Assembly: GCF_014069875.1 (NCBI RefSeq)
Contig: NZ_CP059676.1
Coordinates: 1,488,001-1,552,000, forward strand
Direction: 5' to 3'
Origin: Flaviflexus equikiangi
Lineage (GTDB): Bacteria; Actinomycetota; Actinomycetes; Actinomycetales; Actinomycetaceae
Length of the DNA: 64,000 nt
Of the stretch, positions 18,001 through 26,446 are shown piece after piece. The notes below the pieces were generated by a model that saw only the letters and a program-made list of their open reading frames with translations, searched no databases and was not told where the DNA came from. Position numbers and translations under genes: made by a program. The stretch's first letter is position 1, and every line of letters begins with the position of its first letter.

Positions 18001-18313
18001 CGGTCTCCTCATCCAAGGCTGTGGTTCCCAAGCGGGCTGCTTTCCGAAGCATGGCGGCAATGCGGAAGCTCAACTCGTTGGCGGCCTTCTTCGTGAACGT
18101 CAACCCGAGAGCCTCGCCTGGTGCAACGTGGCCTGCGGCCACGTGATAGACGACGCGCAGCGCCATCGTCTTCGTCTTTCCAGCCCCTGCACCGGCGATG
18201 ACAAGTGCAGGCTCACCACCTCCCATAATGACTTTGAGCTGGTCCGGCGTGGGCGCGAAGCCGTCGAGCTGCTTGAGGAATGCGGATGCTCCGTCTGGCG
18301 TGTCGAGGTTCAT
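15032..18313 (-). CDS. adnB: AdnB-like ATP-dependent helicase-nuclease
   Basis: A 1093-residue UvrD-type helicase with a C-terminal PD-(D/E)XK nuclease, the second subunit of the AdnAB double-strand-break resection machine, which does the job of RecBCD/AddAB. Walker A GAGAGKT is at 41-47, motif Ia region LTFTKKAANEL at about 89-99, LLDEYQDTS (motif II) in the first third and VAMTRPRSRLLL (motif VI) near the middle. The nuclease core is RGTIDAVF and IVDWKTG (D1015, K1017). The ATG overlaps the adnA stop (ATGA), and GAAGGAG lies 10 nt upstream. Its complete helicase motifs fit the lead motor known for mycobacterial AdnB. Confidence 0.93.
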   Translation of the reverse strand: MNLDTPDGASAFLKQLDGFAPTPDQLKVIMGGGEPALVIAGAGAGKTKTMALRVVYHVAAGHVAPGEALGLTFTKKAANELSFRIAAMLRKAARLGTTALDEETAILSRPRVSTYNSFASSIASEHGLLVGVDPSSRLITDAERFQIVNDLVRAWNGPQTQVNGALSTLVKQVLSLSAEILDNQLTTDQVREAMAEFDDHLESLHYRDLKKNAAGRLFKHIDVHETRLMVLDMVDAYLEYKRVNRLTEFADQVSVAHRVLLARPQLIDEFRRQHRLVLLDEYQDTSVNQARFLAELFRGQDVTAVGDPNQAIYGWRGASADALTAFKTNFRRPDKPVAEYSLSMAFRNKGEILAVANAVAEPLRDHSKAIGLTVPPLEAFTKSGGQVDISFDVLKEDSYRTIAEDIARFRADHAAENGGRGPSIAVLCRARQSFKPMADALAALDIPFIEHGNQSAITQPEVRTVRGLLRAVVNPARGDELLRPVAYLNIAPADIEALNTLRRSTSRELGSDISIVEVLARADRANLSPTGRTRIATLAAWIKVLTDARYSRLEDLIGLAIRITGLETEVASRSVRGGIGRASLSILQRMAAGYSDAVEGATIEAFLTWLDMVEEYERGSDGGDMPLADLALQSGDVTDDELEDPHSVTIMTIHGAKGLEWDYVAIPDMRRGGFDLLTSVPRDPWIAVAGKIPLWLRADAASLPEWRWKAALDKEDLKTSFNTWDLEEMADHENREVRRLAYVAMTRPRSRLLLAGYWYLDAARGAKEVEGFRQGKEVTKGPSRLLDKLEVPVRGVSLTQFPEVHGQDEEAVVSAHWLADANRGATPAMRNAADRVAAAQPLTIDDATRAAQERSAWLRDSLADLIALLNVEEANTLEIGHVTANGVVAMANDASEYRKNLRRPIPTEPALAARLGQQVHEYIALQYSAPRAGDLLDVSGDVEQVLGLDLTDPAVVPLIEAFEGLDFVRDGVRPVAIESPVDVTIAGMPLRGTIDAVFEDGIDPASGEKRVRIVDWKTGRRPGDKDLEARELQLHLYRYAWSKVTGTDPSHIRASFAYLGEKDPAKRIHDVPSMEVAELEARVAALLEEVLTV

Positions 18314-21300
18314 GAGAACAACGCTCCTTCTTCGTAGAGTGGGCACACAGTCTTCACCCGGCATTTTTGGCAATTCTTGTTGGCTCGTGCCTCGAGGTCG
18401 TGGCCGCTGAGGTCGTCCTTGACCTGCCGGAGGAGGCTAGCCACGGCCTCCCTGTCCGCGTCCGTCAGCGGACCCTGTTCCCTGATGGTCGGGCCGCCTT
18501 TCGCCAGAGCCTTCCCTGTGTATACGAGCCGCGCACCAGCCGTCGGAAGGCCCGACGACCTCTCGTAGGCCCATTGATAAACTTTGAGCTGCGGATTAGC
18601 CTCTGCATCGGCCTTCGACGCAATGCTTGATCCCGTCTTGAAGTCGACGATGATGGGGCCTTCCGCGCCGTGCTCGATCCTGTCGATGCGGCCGCTGACG
18701 GTGAATGCGTCAGTTTCCACGAGAACCTTCTGCTCCACATCGGCCGGCGGGCTCGCTGACAGGTAGGTTGCGAGAGTCTCCACCATCGCAAGAGCCTTCT
18801 GCCGTGCCATGACACGCTCCAGCCCCTCCTCCATCGTCTCCGCAAGTGCCGGCCAACGCTCCTCGAATGCGGCCATGAGCTCATCGCGTCTGCCCTGCGG
18901 AAAGTCCTCCGCGAGACCGTGGATGAGATTTCCGACATCGAGGTGCCGAGTGTCGTCCGTGTCGCTGAAACCGCGCGAGTCCACGAACCACTTGAGAGGG
19001 CACTGCAATACATTTTCGGCGGCCGAGGGAGAGAGGCGCAGATTCGAGCTCCACGACGCATCGGTACTGGGCGGGAGGATCGGAACCCACGTGTCTGGGT
19101 CGACGCCCGTAATTTTCTGGCCAGTCCATGTGGGAAGCGAGGCAAGGAGCGTGGCCGCCGCGTCCTGGTCCTCTTCGTTCACACCCAGTTCCGGGTCAGA
19201 CAGGACGGAGCGCAGCCTTCCCACGACTCCGGGCACCGACATGGAGAGCTCGCTCGATTCGACTCTCTCGATCTGCTGCTCTGGCACCATGAGATCGATG
19301 AAGCGAGAGTGTGAGGTCTCTTCGGAATCGACCGAAGTGACGACAACCGCGCGCGTTGCCCTCCCGAGTGCCGACACGAACATGCGCAGCTCGTCGTCGA
19401 GCACGGACCTGATGCCCGACACTCCATCCGTCAGCCTGTCGAGATAGAGCTCTGCAAGTTTCCCCGCACCGAACAGACCATCTCTCATTCTCAGGTTCGG
19501 CCACACATCATCGTTGGTATCGGCAATGATGACGAGCTCAAACTCCTGTCCCACTGCCATCGCCGGGGTCAGCAGGTGGACGCCATGCTCCATCCCCATC
19601 CGCGCGATCGAGTCTTCCGCGATCTCCTGAGCATCGAGTTCGTGGACAAGTTCCATGGAGGACGTGCGACCATCTCGGTCCACCATCCGCTGAGCAACCC
19701 GGAACATACGCATCACCGCGTCGAGCATGGCGTTGGCCGCCCGGCCTGCCGGCCCTCCCGCCAGGGCAAGGTCGCGCCACTCCTCGGCCCGGCCCGCTGC
19801 CTGCCACGCCGTCCACAACACGGCCTCCGCATTATCGCCCCTCGCGACAGCCTCTGCCGTCTTCGACAGGATCCGTGACAGGGCGCGCAGGGGGGCGGCC
19901 CATGCCTGCGCAGGGCAGTCGGAGAGGAGTGCACGAACCGGATGGTCAGCTTCATGATCGACGGACCATTGGGTCATGCGCCGCCTAACGTCCCTCATCT
20001 GGACCGGTTCGAGCCCGACGAGTGGAGATGCGAGAACGGAGAGGAGCACACCGTCGTCGAGCTCATACCCATGTGCTTCGCGCAGCACGTCCATGAGCGC
20101 TCGAACGACCGGATAGAAACGCAGCGGTCGATCGCGTGCCGCCGGACGCACGTGGACGCAGGCCTCGACAAGAACGCGTTCCACATCCGTGTGGGCGCTG
20201 CGCGATCGGGTGATAATGGCGACGTCATCGTAGGGCAGGCCACGTCTCACGTGTTCGTGGCGAATGATCCTCGCGATCCCGGAAAGCTGCTGGTCCGAGG
20301 ACGGGAATGACCTGACGACAAGGCTATCGGCCACCTCACCGGGCTCAGGACGCCGATGGGAACCGAGTCCAGCCACACCGATACGCGAGGTCAGAATGTC
20401 TTGCGCCTTCGCCAGGTTCTCACCGCCGCGATGCCGCTCGCTGAGCGTCGCAACCTGCGCCCGGAGCCCCAGGCCGGGGCGGTCTCCCCGCGCTAGTCCT
20501 GGGAGATGTGCGATACCGCCGCGAAAACCTTCGACAGCGGTATCGGGATCTGCCGTCAGGATGAGATTCGTTCCCGAATCGTGCACGGCTGTGAGCAGAC
20601 CGGCCGCCGCCAGGGTCGCATTCTGGTAGTCGTCGACGAGGATCCAATCCCAGCGCGGCATCTCCCCATTCCATGACTCCGGGGTTCTCAGCAGCCGGGC
20701 CGCCTGATGGACGAGCCGGGCATGGTCGAAACGATCGGCTCCGCCTCCGCCCGGCGCGGTCGCATCCTCGAGCGCAAGAGAGCTCTCGTACAGGCCTAGC
20801 AGGCGACCCGCGGCCACCCACATGCCTTCCTGCATCTCCTCCCCCAAAAGCTGCAATTCGGGCCCGTGCAGGCCGAGCTCAGCGGCGCGCGTCATCAAGT
20901 CTCGAAGCTCTGCGCGGAAACCTGGCAGTTCCACCACCTCTGACGTGATCTCGTCCGGCCATCCCACCGTGTCGCCGAGTTCCATGAGGAGCTCGGAGAT
21001 GATCGCATCCTGCGTTGGGCCGGTGATGAGTTCCGGGGTCTGCCGCTCACGGTCCGCGGCGTAGGCCTGAAGGATCGTAAACGCCCAGGCCTGCACCGTC
21101 CGGACTGCCACATTCTGCGGTAGCTGGCCGAACTCGACGGTCAGACGTGTCCGAAGCATGTCGGCAGCACGCCTGCCGGCCGCCAGGACGACAAGAGACT
21201 CCCCCGCCGCCATGAGGCGCGTCGCGGCCTCTTGCAGCACCGTTGTCTTGCCCGTGCCGGAGGCCCCTGCGATGACTGTTGCCGATGAGGTGAGCGCGAG

Positions 21301-21342
21301 CTCCAATGCGCGACGCTGCGACTCGTCCAAGGAGATGTCCAT
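18310..21342 (-). CDS. adnA: AdnA-like helicase-nuclease with Fe-S cysteines
   Basis: A 1010-residue partner of AdnB. Walker A GASGTGKT is at 26-33. A C-terminal PD-(D/E)XK nuclease has RIDRIEH and VDFKTG (D900, K902). Four cysteines, C781 (LQCPLKWF) and C991, C994, C1000 (NCQKCRVKTVCP), form the iron-sulfur staple seen in AddB/AdnA nucleases; AdnB lacks it. The helicase motifs are degenerate, as expected for this subunit. The frame is open further upstream, but ATG 21342 is preferred: a TATCGT -10 element sits 6 nt before it, and the upstream extension would overlap the divergent DUF3107 gene. Confidence 0.9.
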   Translation of the reverse strand: MDISLDESQRRALELALTSSATVIAGASGTGKTTVLQEAATRLMAAGESLVVLAAGRRAADMLRTRLTVEFGQLPQNVAVRTVQAWAFTILQAYAADRERQTPELITGPTQDAIISELLMELGDTVGWPDEITSEVVELPGFRAELRDLMTRAAELGLHGPELQLLGEEMQEGMWVAAGRLLGLYESSLALEDATAPGGGGADRFDHARLVHQAARLLRTPESWNGEMPRWDWILVDDYQNATLAAAGLLTAVHDSGTNLILTADPDTAVEGFRGGIAHLPGLARGDRPGLGLRAQVATLSERHRGGENLAKAQDILTSRIGVAGLGSHRRPEPGEVADSLVVRSFPSSDQQLSGIARIIRHEHVRRGLPYDDVAIITRSRSAHTDVERVLVEACVHVRPAARDRPLRFYPVVRALMDVLREAHGYELDDGVLLSVLASPLVGLEPVQMRDVRRRMTQWSVDHEADHPVRALLSDCPAQAWAAPLRALSRILSKTAEAVARGDNAEAVLWTAWQAAGRAEEWRDLALAGGPAGRAANAMLDAVMRMFRVAQRMVDRDGRTSSMELVHELDAQEIAEDSIARMGMEHGVHLLTPAMAVGQEFELVIIADTNDDVWPNLRMRDGLFGAGKLAELYLDRLTDGVSGIRSVLDDELRMFVSALGRATRAVVVTSVDSEETSHSRFIDLMVPEQQIERVESSELSMSVPGVVGRLRSVLSDPELGVNEEDQDAAATLLASLPTWTGQKITGVDPDTWVPILPPSTDASWSSNLRLSPSAAENVLQCPLKWFVDSRGFSDTDDTRHLDVGNLIHGLAEDFPQGRRDELMAAFEERWPALAETMEEGLERVMARQKALAMVETLATYLSASPPADVEQKVLVETDAFTVSGRIDRIEHGAEGPIIVDFKTGSSIASKADAEANPQLKVYQWAYERSSGLPTAGARLVYTGKALAKGGPTIREQGPLTDADREAVASLLRQVKDDLSGHDLEARANKNCQKCRVKTVCPLYEEGALFS

Positions 21343-21348
21343 GCCGAC

Positions 21349-21354
21349 ACGATA
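21349..21354 (-). promoter_or_regulatory. -10 element for leaderless adnA
   Basis: TATCGT on the minus strand lies 6 nt before the ATG at 21342, which decides the start. No ribosome-binding site is present. Confidence 0.4.
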
Positions 21355-21429
21355 CGTGAGAGCAATGGCGAAAACTCCCAGCTTTTCGGCTGGTGACGAA
21401 TCGACACCAGCCTTCGTGCCGGAGTTTCG

Positions 21430-21435
21430 TACCAT
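21430..21435 (+). promoter_or_regulatory. -10 element for leaderless DUF3107 gene
   Basis: TACCAT lies 7 nt before the ATG at 21443. It supports that ATG over the in-frame ATG at 21434, which would fall inside the element. Confidence 0.4.
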
Positions 21436-21442
21436 GGTGGTC

Positions 21443-21667
21443 ATGGAACTTCATATCGGTATTCAGAACATTGCCCGCGAACTCACCTACGACGTCGACA
21501 AGACACCGGATGAGATCGAGCAGGCACTCGCCTCCGCGATCGCCGACAACGGGATCTTCTCCGTCGAGGACACGAAGGGGCGCCGCGCATTCATTCCCGT
21601 CACGACCCTGGCATATGTTTCGCTCGGCGAAGATGAGCCGCGTCGCGTCGGTTTTGGTCACGCGTAA
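21443..21667 (+). CDS. DUF3107 family small protein
   Basis: A 74-residue cytoplasmic protein (starts MELHIGIQNIARELTYDVD, ends EPRRVGFGHA). The sequence and length match DUF3107, a conserved actinobacterial family of unknown function. The neighbours (adnA divergent, a DEAD-box helicase downstream) are unrelated. A start at 21443 suits the -10 element at 21430; GTG/ATG codons just upstream are less likely. The C-terminal GFGH motif is strongly conserved in what I recall of the family. A function is not proposed. Confidence 0.85.
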   Translation: MELHIGIQNIARELTYDVDKTPDEIEQALASAIADNGIFSVEDTKGRRAFIPVTTLAYVSLGEDEPRRVGFGHA

Positions 21668-21678
21668 CACACATGCCG

Positions 21679-21701
21679 CTAGTCCAGCACGCGTGGACTA
21701 G
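21679..21701 (+). terminator. Hairpin after DUF3107
   Basis: CTAGTCCA (21679-21686) pairs with TGGACTAG (21694-21701) around a 7-nt loop, 11 nt after the stop codon. It may be a terminator or an operator before the helicase gene. Confidence 0.5.
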
Positions 21702-21833
21702 AATGGTCGACGAAGGTTGACCGGTCGTGCCGTTGACATCATCAATTCCTGCCGGATCCCCGGCACAGCTTCTCTACGATCGGCTACCAGCGCATGAAAG
21801 CGCTCTCCAATCGTTCAAAAGCAAAGGTTTCGC

Positions 21834-23360
21834 ATGACTTCAACCAGTGGAAAAATTGATACCGGCCAGGCGGCCGTCCCCGCGCTCAATGAGCCCGCGG
21901 CCGACATCGACGCGTCTGTCGATGAGCTTGATCTTGAGCAGAAGTCCTTCGCGGACTTCGGTGTCAGCCAGCCGATCGTCGATGCGCTGAACGCGAAGGG
22001 CATCACCTATCCGTTCCCGATTCAGGCCCTGACACTCCCGATCGCGCTCACGCGTCAGGACATCATCGGCCAGGCCAAGACCGGCACCGGCAAGACTCTC
22101 GGCTTCGGAATCCCCATGATCGAAGCGGTCGTGGGCCCGAAGGACGAGGGATTCGACGCCCTTGCCAAGCCCGGGGCACCTCAGGCGCTCGCCATCGCCC
22201 CGACGCGCGAGCTTGCCGTCCAGGTTGCGGGCGACCTTGTCGCCGCTGCCGCGAATCGCAACATCCGCATTGTCGAGGTGTACGGCGGACGGGCCTATGA
22301 GCCCCAGGTTGATGCTCTCAAGCGCGGCGCCGAGATCGTCGTCGGCACGCCGGGACGCCTCATCGACCTTCTCAAGCAGAAGGTCCTCGACCTTTCCCAG
22401 GTCAAGACACTCGTCTTGGACGAGGCGGATGAGATGCTGGATCTCGGCTTCCTCGAGGATGTGGAGACGATCATGTCCGCGACTCCTCCAACCAGGCACA
22501 CGATGCTGTTCTCGGCTACGATGCCGGGCGCCGTCGTGGCCATGGCACGGAGATTCATGTCCCGCCCCACGCATATTCGTGCACAGGATCCGACGGATGA
22601 TCATCAGACTGTGAAGGAGACGACTCAGGTCGTCTACCGGGCCCACCAGCTCAACAAGATCGAGGTCCTTGCCCGCATTCTCCAGGCGAAGGATCGCGAT
22701 CTCGCGATCGTGTTCACGCGGACCAAGCGTCAGGCGGCTCGGGTTGCCGAGGAACTGGAGGAGCGCGGATTCGCGACGGGCTCCCTGCACGGCGATCTCG
22801 GCCAGGGAGCCCGTGAACGCGCCCTGCGGGCCTTCCGCTCAGGCAAGGTTGATGTTCTCGTCGCAACCGATGTGGCGGCACGCGGCATCGACGTCGACAA
22901 CGTCACGCACGTCATCAACTACCAGTGCCCCGAAGATGACAAGACCTACGTCCACAGGATCGGCCGCACGGGCCGCGCCGGGCACAAGGGAACCGCGGTC
23001 ACCTTCGTCGACTGGGAGGACACTCCCCGCTGGTCCGTCATCAACAATGCCCTGAACCTCGGCAGCCCCGAACCCGTGGAGACCTACCACACGTCGGAGC
23101 ACCTCTTCGCCGATCTCGATATCGATCCGAAGGTGACCGGACGTCTGCCGCGAGCGCAGCGCACGCGTGCGGGACTCGAGGCGGAAGAAGTTGAGGACCT
23201 GGGTGAGACGGGCGGGAAGAACTCGCGCCGCGGGACCGGCCGTGGCGGCAGCGGCCGCGGCGGAAATAGTCGCGACCGCCACGAGTCCAATGCGGCTCCC
23301 GCACGCCGTCAGCGTCAACGCCGCCGCACCAAGAACGGCGAACAGCAAGACAAGAGCTAG
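21834..23360 (+). CDS. DEAD-box RNA helicase
   Basis: A 508-residue ATP-dependent RNA helicase. The Q-motif region (YPFPIQALTLP), motif I AKTGTGKT (81-88), PTRELAVQ, TPGR, DEAD (196-199), SAT (227-229) and HRIGRTGRAG are all present. The C-terminal tail from about 440 is basic and rich in Arg, Gly and Ser (RRGTGRGGSGRGGNS), a typical RNA-binding extension of RhlE/DeaD-type helicases that act in ribosome assembly or cold adaptation. AAAGG precedes the ATG. It is transcribed alone, with a strong hairpin after the stop; the 130-bp leader upstream may carry regulation, but nothing specific was recognised. Confidence 0.93.
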   Translation: MTSTSGKIDTGQAAVPALNEPAADIDASVDELDLEQKSFADFGVSQPIVDALNAKGITYPFPIQALTLPIALTRQDIIGQAKTGTGKTLGFGIPMIEAVVGPKDEGFDALAKPGAPQALAIAPTRELAVQVAGDLVAAAANRNIRIVEVYGGRAYEPQVDALKRGAEIVVGTPGRLIDLLKQKVLDLSQVKTLVLDEADEMLDLGFLEDVETIMSATPPTRHTMLFSATMPGAVVAMARRFMSRPTHIRAQDPTDDHQTVKETTQVVYRAHQLNKIEVLARILQAKDRDLAIVFTRTKRQAARVAEELEERGFATGSLHGDLGQGARERALRAFRSGKVDVLVATDVAARGIDVDNVTHVINYQCPEDDKTYVHRIGRTGRAGHKGTAVTFVDWEDTPRWSVINNALNLGSPEPVETYHTSEHLFADLDIDPKVTGRLPRAQRTRAGLEAEEVEDLGETGGKNSRRGTGRGGSGRGGNSRDRHESNAAPARRQRQRRRTKNGEQQDKS

Positions 23361-23370
23361 AAGGTGAAGT

Positions 23371-23405
23371 GTGGAGGGGACGGATCAATGATCCGTCCCC
23401 TCCAC
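23371..23405. terminator. Bidirectional terminator hairpin
   Basis: A perfect 16-bp inverted repeat (23371-23386, 23390-23405) lies between the convergent helicase and marC genes. Confidence 0.85.
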
Positions 23406-23424
23406 CGTCTCTGCCCGAGCGGTG

Positions 23425-24045
23425 CTATATCTGCTCGATCACTCCGAGGATTCCGTTCACCATGAGCTGGGTGGCAATCGCTGCGAGGAGCATGCCGGAG
23501 AGTTTCGTCAGGAGGGTGGTGCCGCCCTCTCCGAGGAAACGGTGGATGACGACGGAGAAGCGCAGCGCGGACCAGGACACGATGTGCACGGCGATGAATG
23601 CGGCGATGACGGCGGTGATGAGGGAGAACTCGGATCCGGCTTCGCCGACGGACAGCATGAAGGCCACAATGGTACCGGGGCCCGCGATAAGGGGCGTCCC
23701 AATCGGCACGAGGGCGACGTTCGTCTTGCCCGCGGGCTTACCCGGATCGCTTTCTTCACCCGTCAGGAGTTGAAGCGCCACGAGGAGGAGAAGAAGTCCG
23801 CCGGATATCTGCATCGCCTGGACGGAAATGTGCAGGAAGCCGAGAATGTAGGTACCGAACAGTCCGAAGGTTGCGAGAACGGAGGCTGATACGGCGTTCG
23901 CCTGCCATGCCGCGCGGGCACGCTCCTTCGGTGTCATCTTCGAGGTCAGCCCGAGGAAGATGGGAACGTTTCCAGCGGGGTCCATGATGACGAAGAGTGT
24001 GAAAAACGTTGACGCGAACAGCGTGAGATCCATGATGTTGTTCAC
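23425..24045 (-). CDS. MarC family integral membrane protein
   Basis: A 206-residue membrane protein with six predicted helices. FVIMDPAGNVPIFLGLTSKM near the N-terminus and TPLIAGPGTIVAFML in the middle are MarC-family landmarks. The family was once linked to multiple antibiotic resistance, but its real function is not established. The GTG start at 24045 overlaps the stop of the PHP gene (GTGA), and GGAGGT is 9 nt upstream; translation is probably coupled to the PHP gene. Confidence 0.88.
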   Translation of the reverse strand: MNNIMDLTLFASTFFTLFVIMDPAGNVPIFLGLTSKMTPKERARAAWQANAVSASVLATFGLFGTYILGFLHISVQAMQISGGLLLLLVALQLLTGEESDPGKPAGKTNVALVPIGTPLIAGPGTIVAFMLSVGEAGSEFSLITAVIAAFIAVHIVSWSALRFSVVIHRFLGEGGTTLLTKLSGMLLAAIATQLMVNGILGVIEQI

Positions 24046-24878
24046 GGATAGATGACCTCCATTGTTGCCTTGTGGGCAATTCTCTCGAGCATGTTCGGGG
24101 AGGTGGTGTTCTCACCGAGGCGGTTGACCTTGCCGGAGCCATGGTAGTCGCTGGATCCTGTTTGGACGAGCCGGTGCTCTGTCACAATGTCGGCAAGCAG
24201 ACGCCGATCGGGCATCGGGTTGTCGCGATGATCGACCTCGAGACCATCGATGCCCAGCTCCACGCCGGTCATGATGGCTTCCCACGAGTGCGCTGCGCCG
24301 CGGTTCGAGGCGCGCGGATGAGCCCACACGGCGACGCCTCCAGCATTGTGGACGAGGTCGATCGCCTCCCCGAGGCCGGGCGCCCAATAGGGACGGTAGT
24401 ACGGCGATGAGGCCGATAGGAATTCAGAGAAAGCCTCGTCACGGCTTGAGACGGCGCCGCGTGCGACGAGAGCATCGGCGACATGCGGGCGACCAAGGGT
24501 TGCGCCCTCCCCCGCCACTGCCATGACTTCGTCCCACGTGACGAGGCCGTCTCTCGCCATTGCCGCAACCATGCTCTCAAGACGGTCGACTCGAGCCCGG
24601 CGCAGCCTTTCGCAGTGCTCGCGGATGCCCTGCTCGGGGTCGACGAGATAGCCGAGCAGATGGACTGAGCGACCATGGTGACGGGCACTGATCTCGATAC
24701 CGCGAACGAGGGCAACACCCGTCGTCTGGACGGCTGCTGTCGCCTCGGCATAGCCGGCTACGGTGTCATGGTCGGTCAGGCCGATGACGGTCACCCCGCG
24801 CGATGCTGCTTCCGTCATGAGCTCGGCCGGGCTCTGGGTCCCGTCGGAATGGAGGGAATGGGTATGGAGATCGATCAC
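24042..24878 (-). CDS. PHP-domain phosphoesterase (RNase AM/TrpH-like)
   Basis: A 278-residue PHP-domain enzyme. Metal-binding motifs in order: HTHSLHSDG (H5, H7, D12), GLTDHDT (about 33-39), RGIEISA (Glu near 61), HPRAS (about 186) and SSDYHGSG near the end. The arrangement matches the YciV/TrpH branch, which hydrolyses 3',5'-nucleoside bisphosphates and trims 5' ends of RNA. GTG 24878 is 6 nt after a TAGCCT -10 element, so a leaderless transcript is likely. It is co-transcribed with marC. Confidence 0.88.
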   Translation of the reverse strand: MIDLHTHSLHSDGTQSPAELMTEAASRGVTVIGLTDHDTVAGYAEATAAVQTTGVALVRGIEISARHHGRSVHLLGYLVDPEQGIREHCERLRRARVDRLESMVAAMARDGLVTWDEVMAVAGEGATLGRPHVADALVARGAVSSRDEAFSEFLSASSPYYRPYWAPGLGEAIDLVHNAGGVAVWAHPRASNRGAAHSWEAIMTGVELGIDGLEVDHRDNPMPDRRLLADIVTEHRLVQTGSSDYHGSGKVNRLGENTTSPNMLERIAHKATMEVIYP

Positions 24879-24884
24879 TGATCA

Positions 24885-24890
24885 AGGCTA
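24885..24890 (-). promoter_or_regulatory. -10 element for leaderless PHP gene
   Basis: TAGCCT on the minus strand, 6 nt before the GTG at 24878. Confidence 0.4.
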
Positions 24891-24941
24891 TGGGTTTTCG
24901 CGAGGATTTGGCACCGAATCGAATGCGCCGTCGGGGAGTGA

Positions 24942-24947
24942 CAGAAT
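24942..24947 (+). promoter_or_regulatory. -10-like element for pepP
   Basis: CAGAAT lies 6 nt before the ATG at 24954. It deviates from TANNNT at the first base. Confidence 0.3.
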
Positions 24948-24953
24948 AGGGCC

Positions 24954-26444
24954 ATGAGCAATCAGACTGAAGATCGCGGTTCAAACCGTTCCCAAAGGCC
25001 CGACAATCGGGAGTTCCGTACATTCATCGGCGAGGATTGGGGCGAGCGCCCGCCCGGTCCCGCCCGTTCGGAAGTGGCTGACTTCACGCAGTCGCGCCGC
25101 CACAAGCTCGGTGCGCAGTTCCCCGGCCAGCGCCTCGTCATTCCCGCGGGCGAGCTGCGCGTCCGCTCCAATGACACCGACTACCGCTTCCGGGCCCACT
25201 CAGCCTTCGCACATCTCACCGGCCTCGGCGGCGAGCTGGAGCCCAACGCGGTGCTCGTCCTCCACCCGGTCGAGGGTGAGCAGACCCACGAGGCCGTCCT
25301 CTACTTCCATCCGCGCACTCCGCGCACCTCGGAAGAGTTCTGGGCCGATTCCCGCTACGGCGAGTTCTGGGTCGGTGCGCGGCCCTCCCTCGAGGAGATG
25401 TCGACCATGACTGGCATCCGCACCGATCACATCGAGAACCTTCCGGACGCTCTTGCGAAGGATCTCGGCCAGGTCCACATCGCCGCGATCACCGAGGCCG
25501 ACACGAAGATCGATGCCCAGATCCGCGAACTGCGCCAGCGGGAGAATCTGACGGAGGGCCAGGTACTCGACGAGAAGCTGCGCGAAGCCACGAGCGAGCT
25601 CCGTCTGCGCAAGGATGCATGGGAGATCGCTGAGATCCAGAAAGCAGTCGACATCACGGCGCAGGGTTTCGAGGACATGATCGCGGCACTGCCGCGCGCC
25701 GTCGAGCACTGGCGCGGCGAGCGGGTCCTCGAAGGCGCTTTCGCGGCACGTGCCAGGGAGGAGGGGAACGGTCTCGGCTATGACACGATCGCGGCTGCCG
25801 GCAACCACGCCAACACCCTGCACTGGATCGTCAACGACGGTCAGGTGAAAGACGGAGAACTGGTTCTCATCGATGCCGGCGCAGAGGTCGACTCGCTCTA
25901 TACGGCAGACATCACCCGCACGCTCCCGGTGAACGGCACGTTCTCCCCCGAGCAGGCGACCGTCTACAACGCCGTCCTCGAGGCCTGCGAGGCCTCGCTT
26001 GCTAAGGCGAACGAGCCCAGAGCGAAGTTCCGTGAACTCCACGAGGCTGCGATGGTCGTGATCGCACGCTACCTTGAGGAATGGGGATGTCTCCCCGGCA
26101 CTGCGGAAGAATCTCTCGCCCCGGACGGCCAGTATCATCGCCGCTGGATGCCGCACGGCACCTCCCATCATCTCGGCCTCGATGTTCACGACTGCGCCCA
26201 GGCGCGCCGCGACATGTATCTTGATGCCGTGCTCGAACCCGGTATGGTCTTCACGATCGAGCCCGGCCTGTACTTCCGTGAGGACGATGAGAAGATCCCG
26301 GCGTGGCTCCGCGGTATCGGTGTCCGGATCGAGGACGATATCCTCGTGACGGAAGATGGGGCACGCCGCCTCTCCGAGTCGATCCCCCGCACGATCCCCG
26401 CTGTCGAGGAGTGGATGAAAGCCGCGACGCACCGAAGGAGCTAG
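24954..26444 (+). CDS. pepP: Xaa-Pro aminopeptidase P
   Basis: A 496-residue M24B metallopeptidase that removes the N-terminal residue before proline. An N-terminal creatinase-like domain (about 50-210) is followed by the pita-bread catalytic domain. The dinuclear metal ligands are visible: LIDAGAEVDSLYTADITRT (two Asp), HGTSHHLGLDVHD (His), FTIEPGLYF (Glu) and GVRIEDD (Glu). The N-terminal 30 residues are polar and variable. It is divergent from the PHP gene and upstream of the CBS-domain gene, which starts 2 nt after the stop. Confidence 0.93.
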   Translation: MSNQTEDRGSNRSQRPDNREFRTFIGEDWGERPPGPARSEVADFTQSRRHKLGAQFPGQRLVIPAGELRVRSNDTDYRFRAHSAFAHLTGLGGELEPNAVLVLHPVEGEQTHEAVLYFHPRTPRTSEEFWADSRYGEFWVGARPSLEEMSTMTGIRTDHIENLPDALAKDLGQVHIAAITEADTKIDAQIRELRQRENLTEGQVLDEKLREATSELRLRKDAWEIAEIQKAVDITAQGFEDMIAALPRAVEHWRGERVLEGAFAARAREEGNGLGYDTIAAAGNHANTLHWIVNDGQVKDGELVLIDAGAEVDSLYTADITRTLPVNGTFSPEQATVYNAVLEACEASLAKANEPRAKFRELHEAAMVVIARYLEEWGCLPGTAEESLAPDGQYHRRWMPHGTSHHLGLDVHDCAQARRDMYLDAVLEPGMVFTIEPGLYFREDDEKIPAWLRGIGVRIEDDILVTEDGARRLSESIPRTIPAVEEWMKAATHRRS

Positions 26445-26446
26445 AT

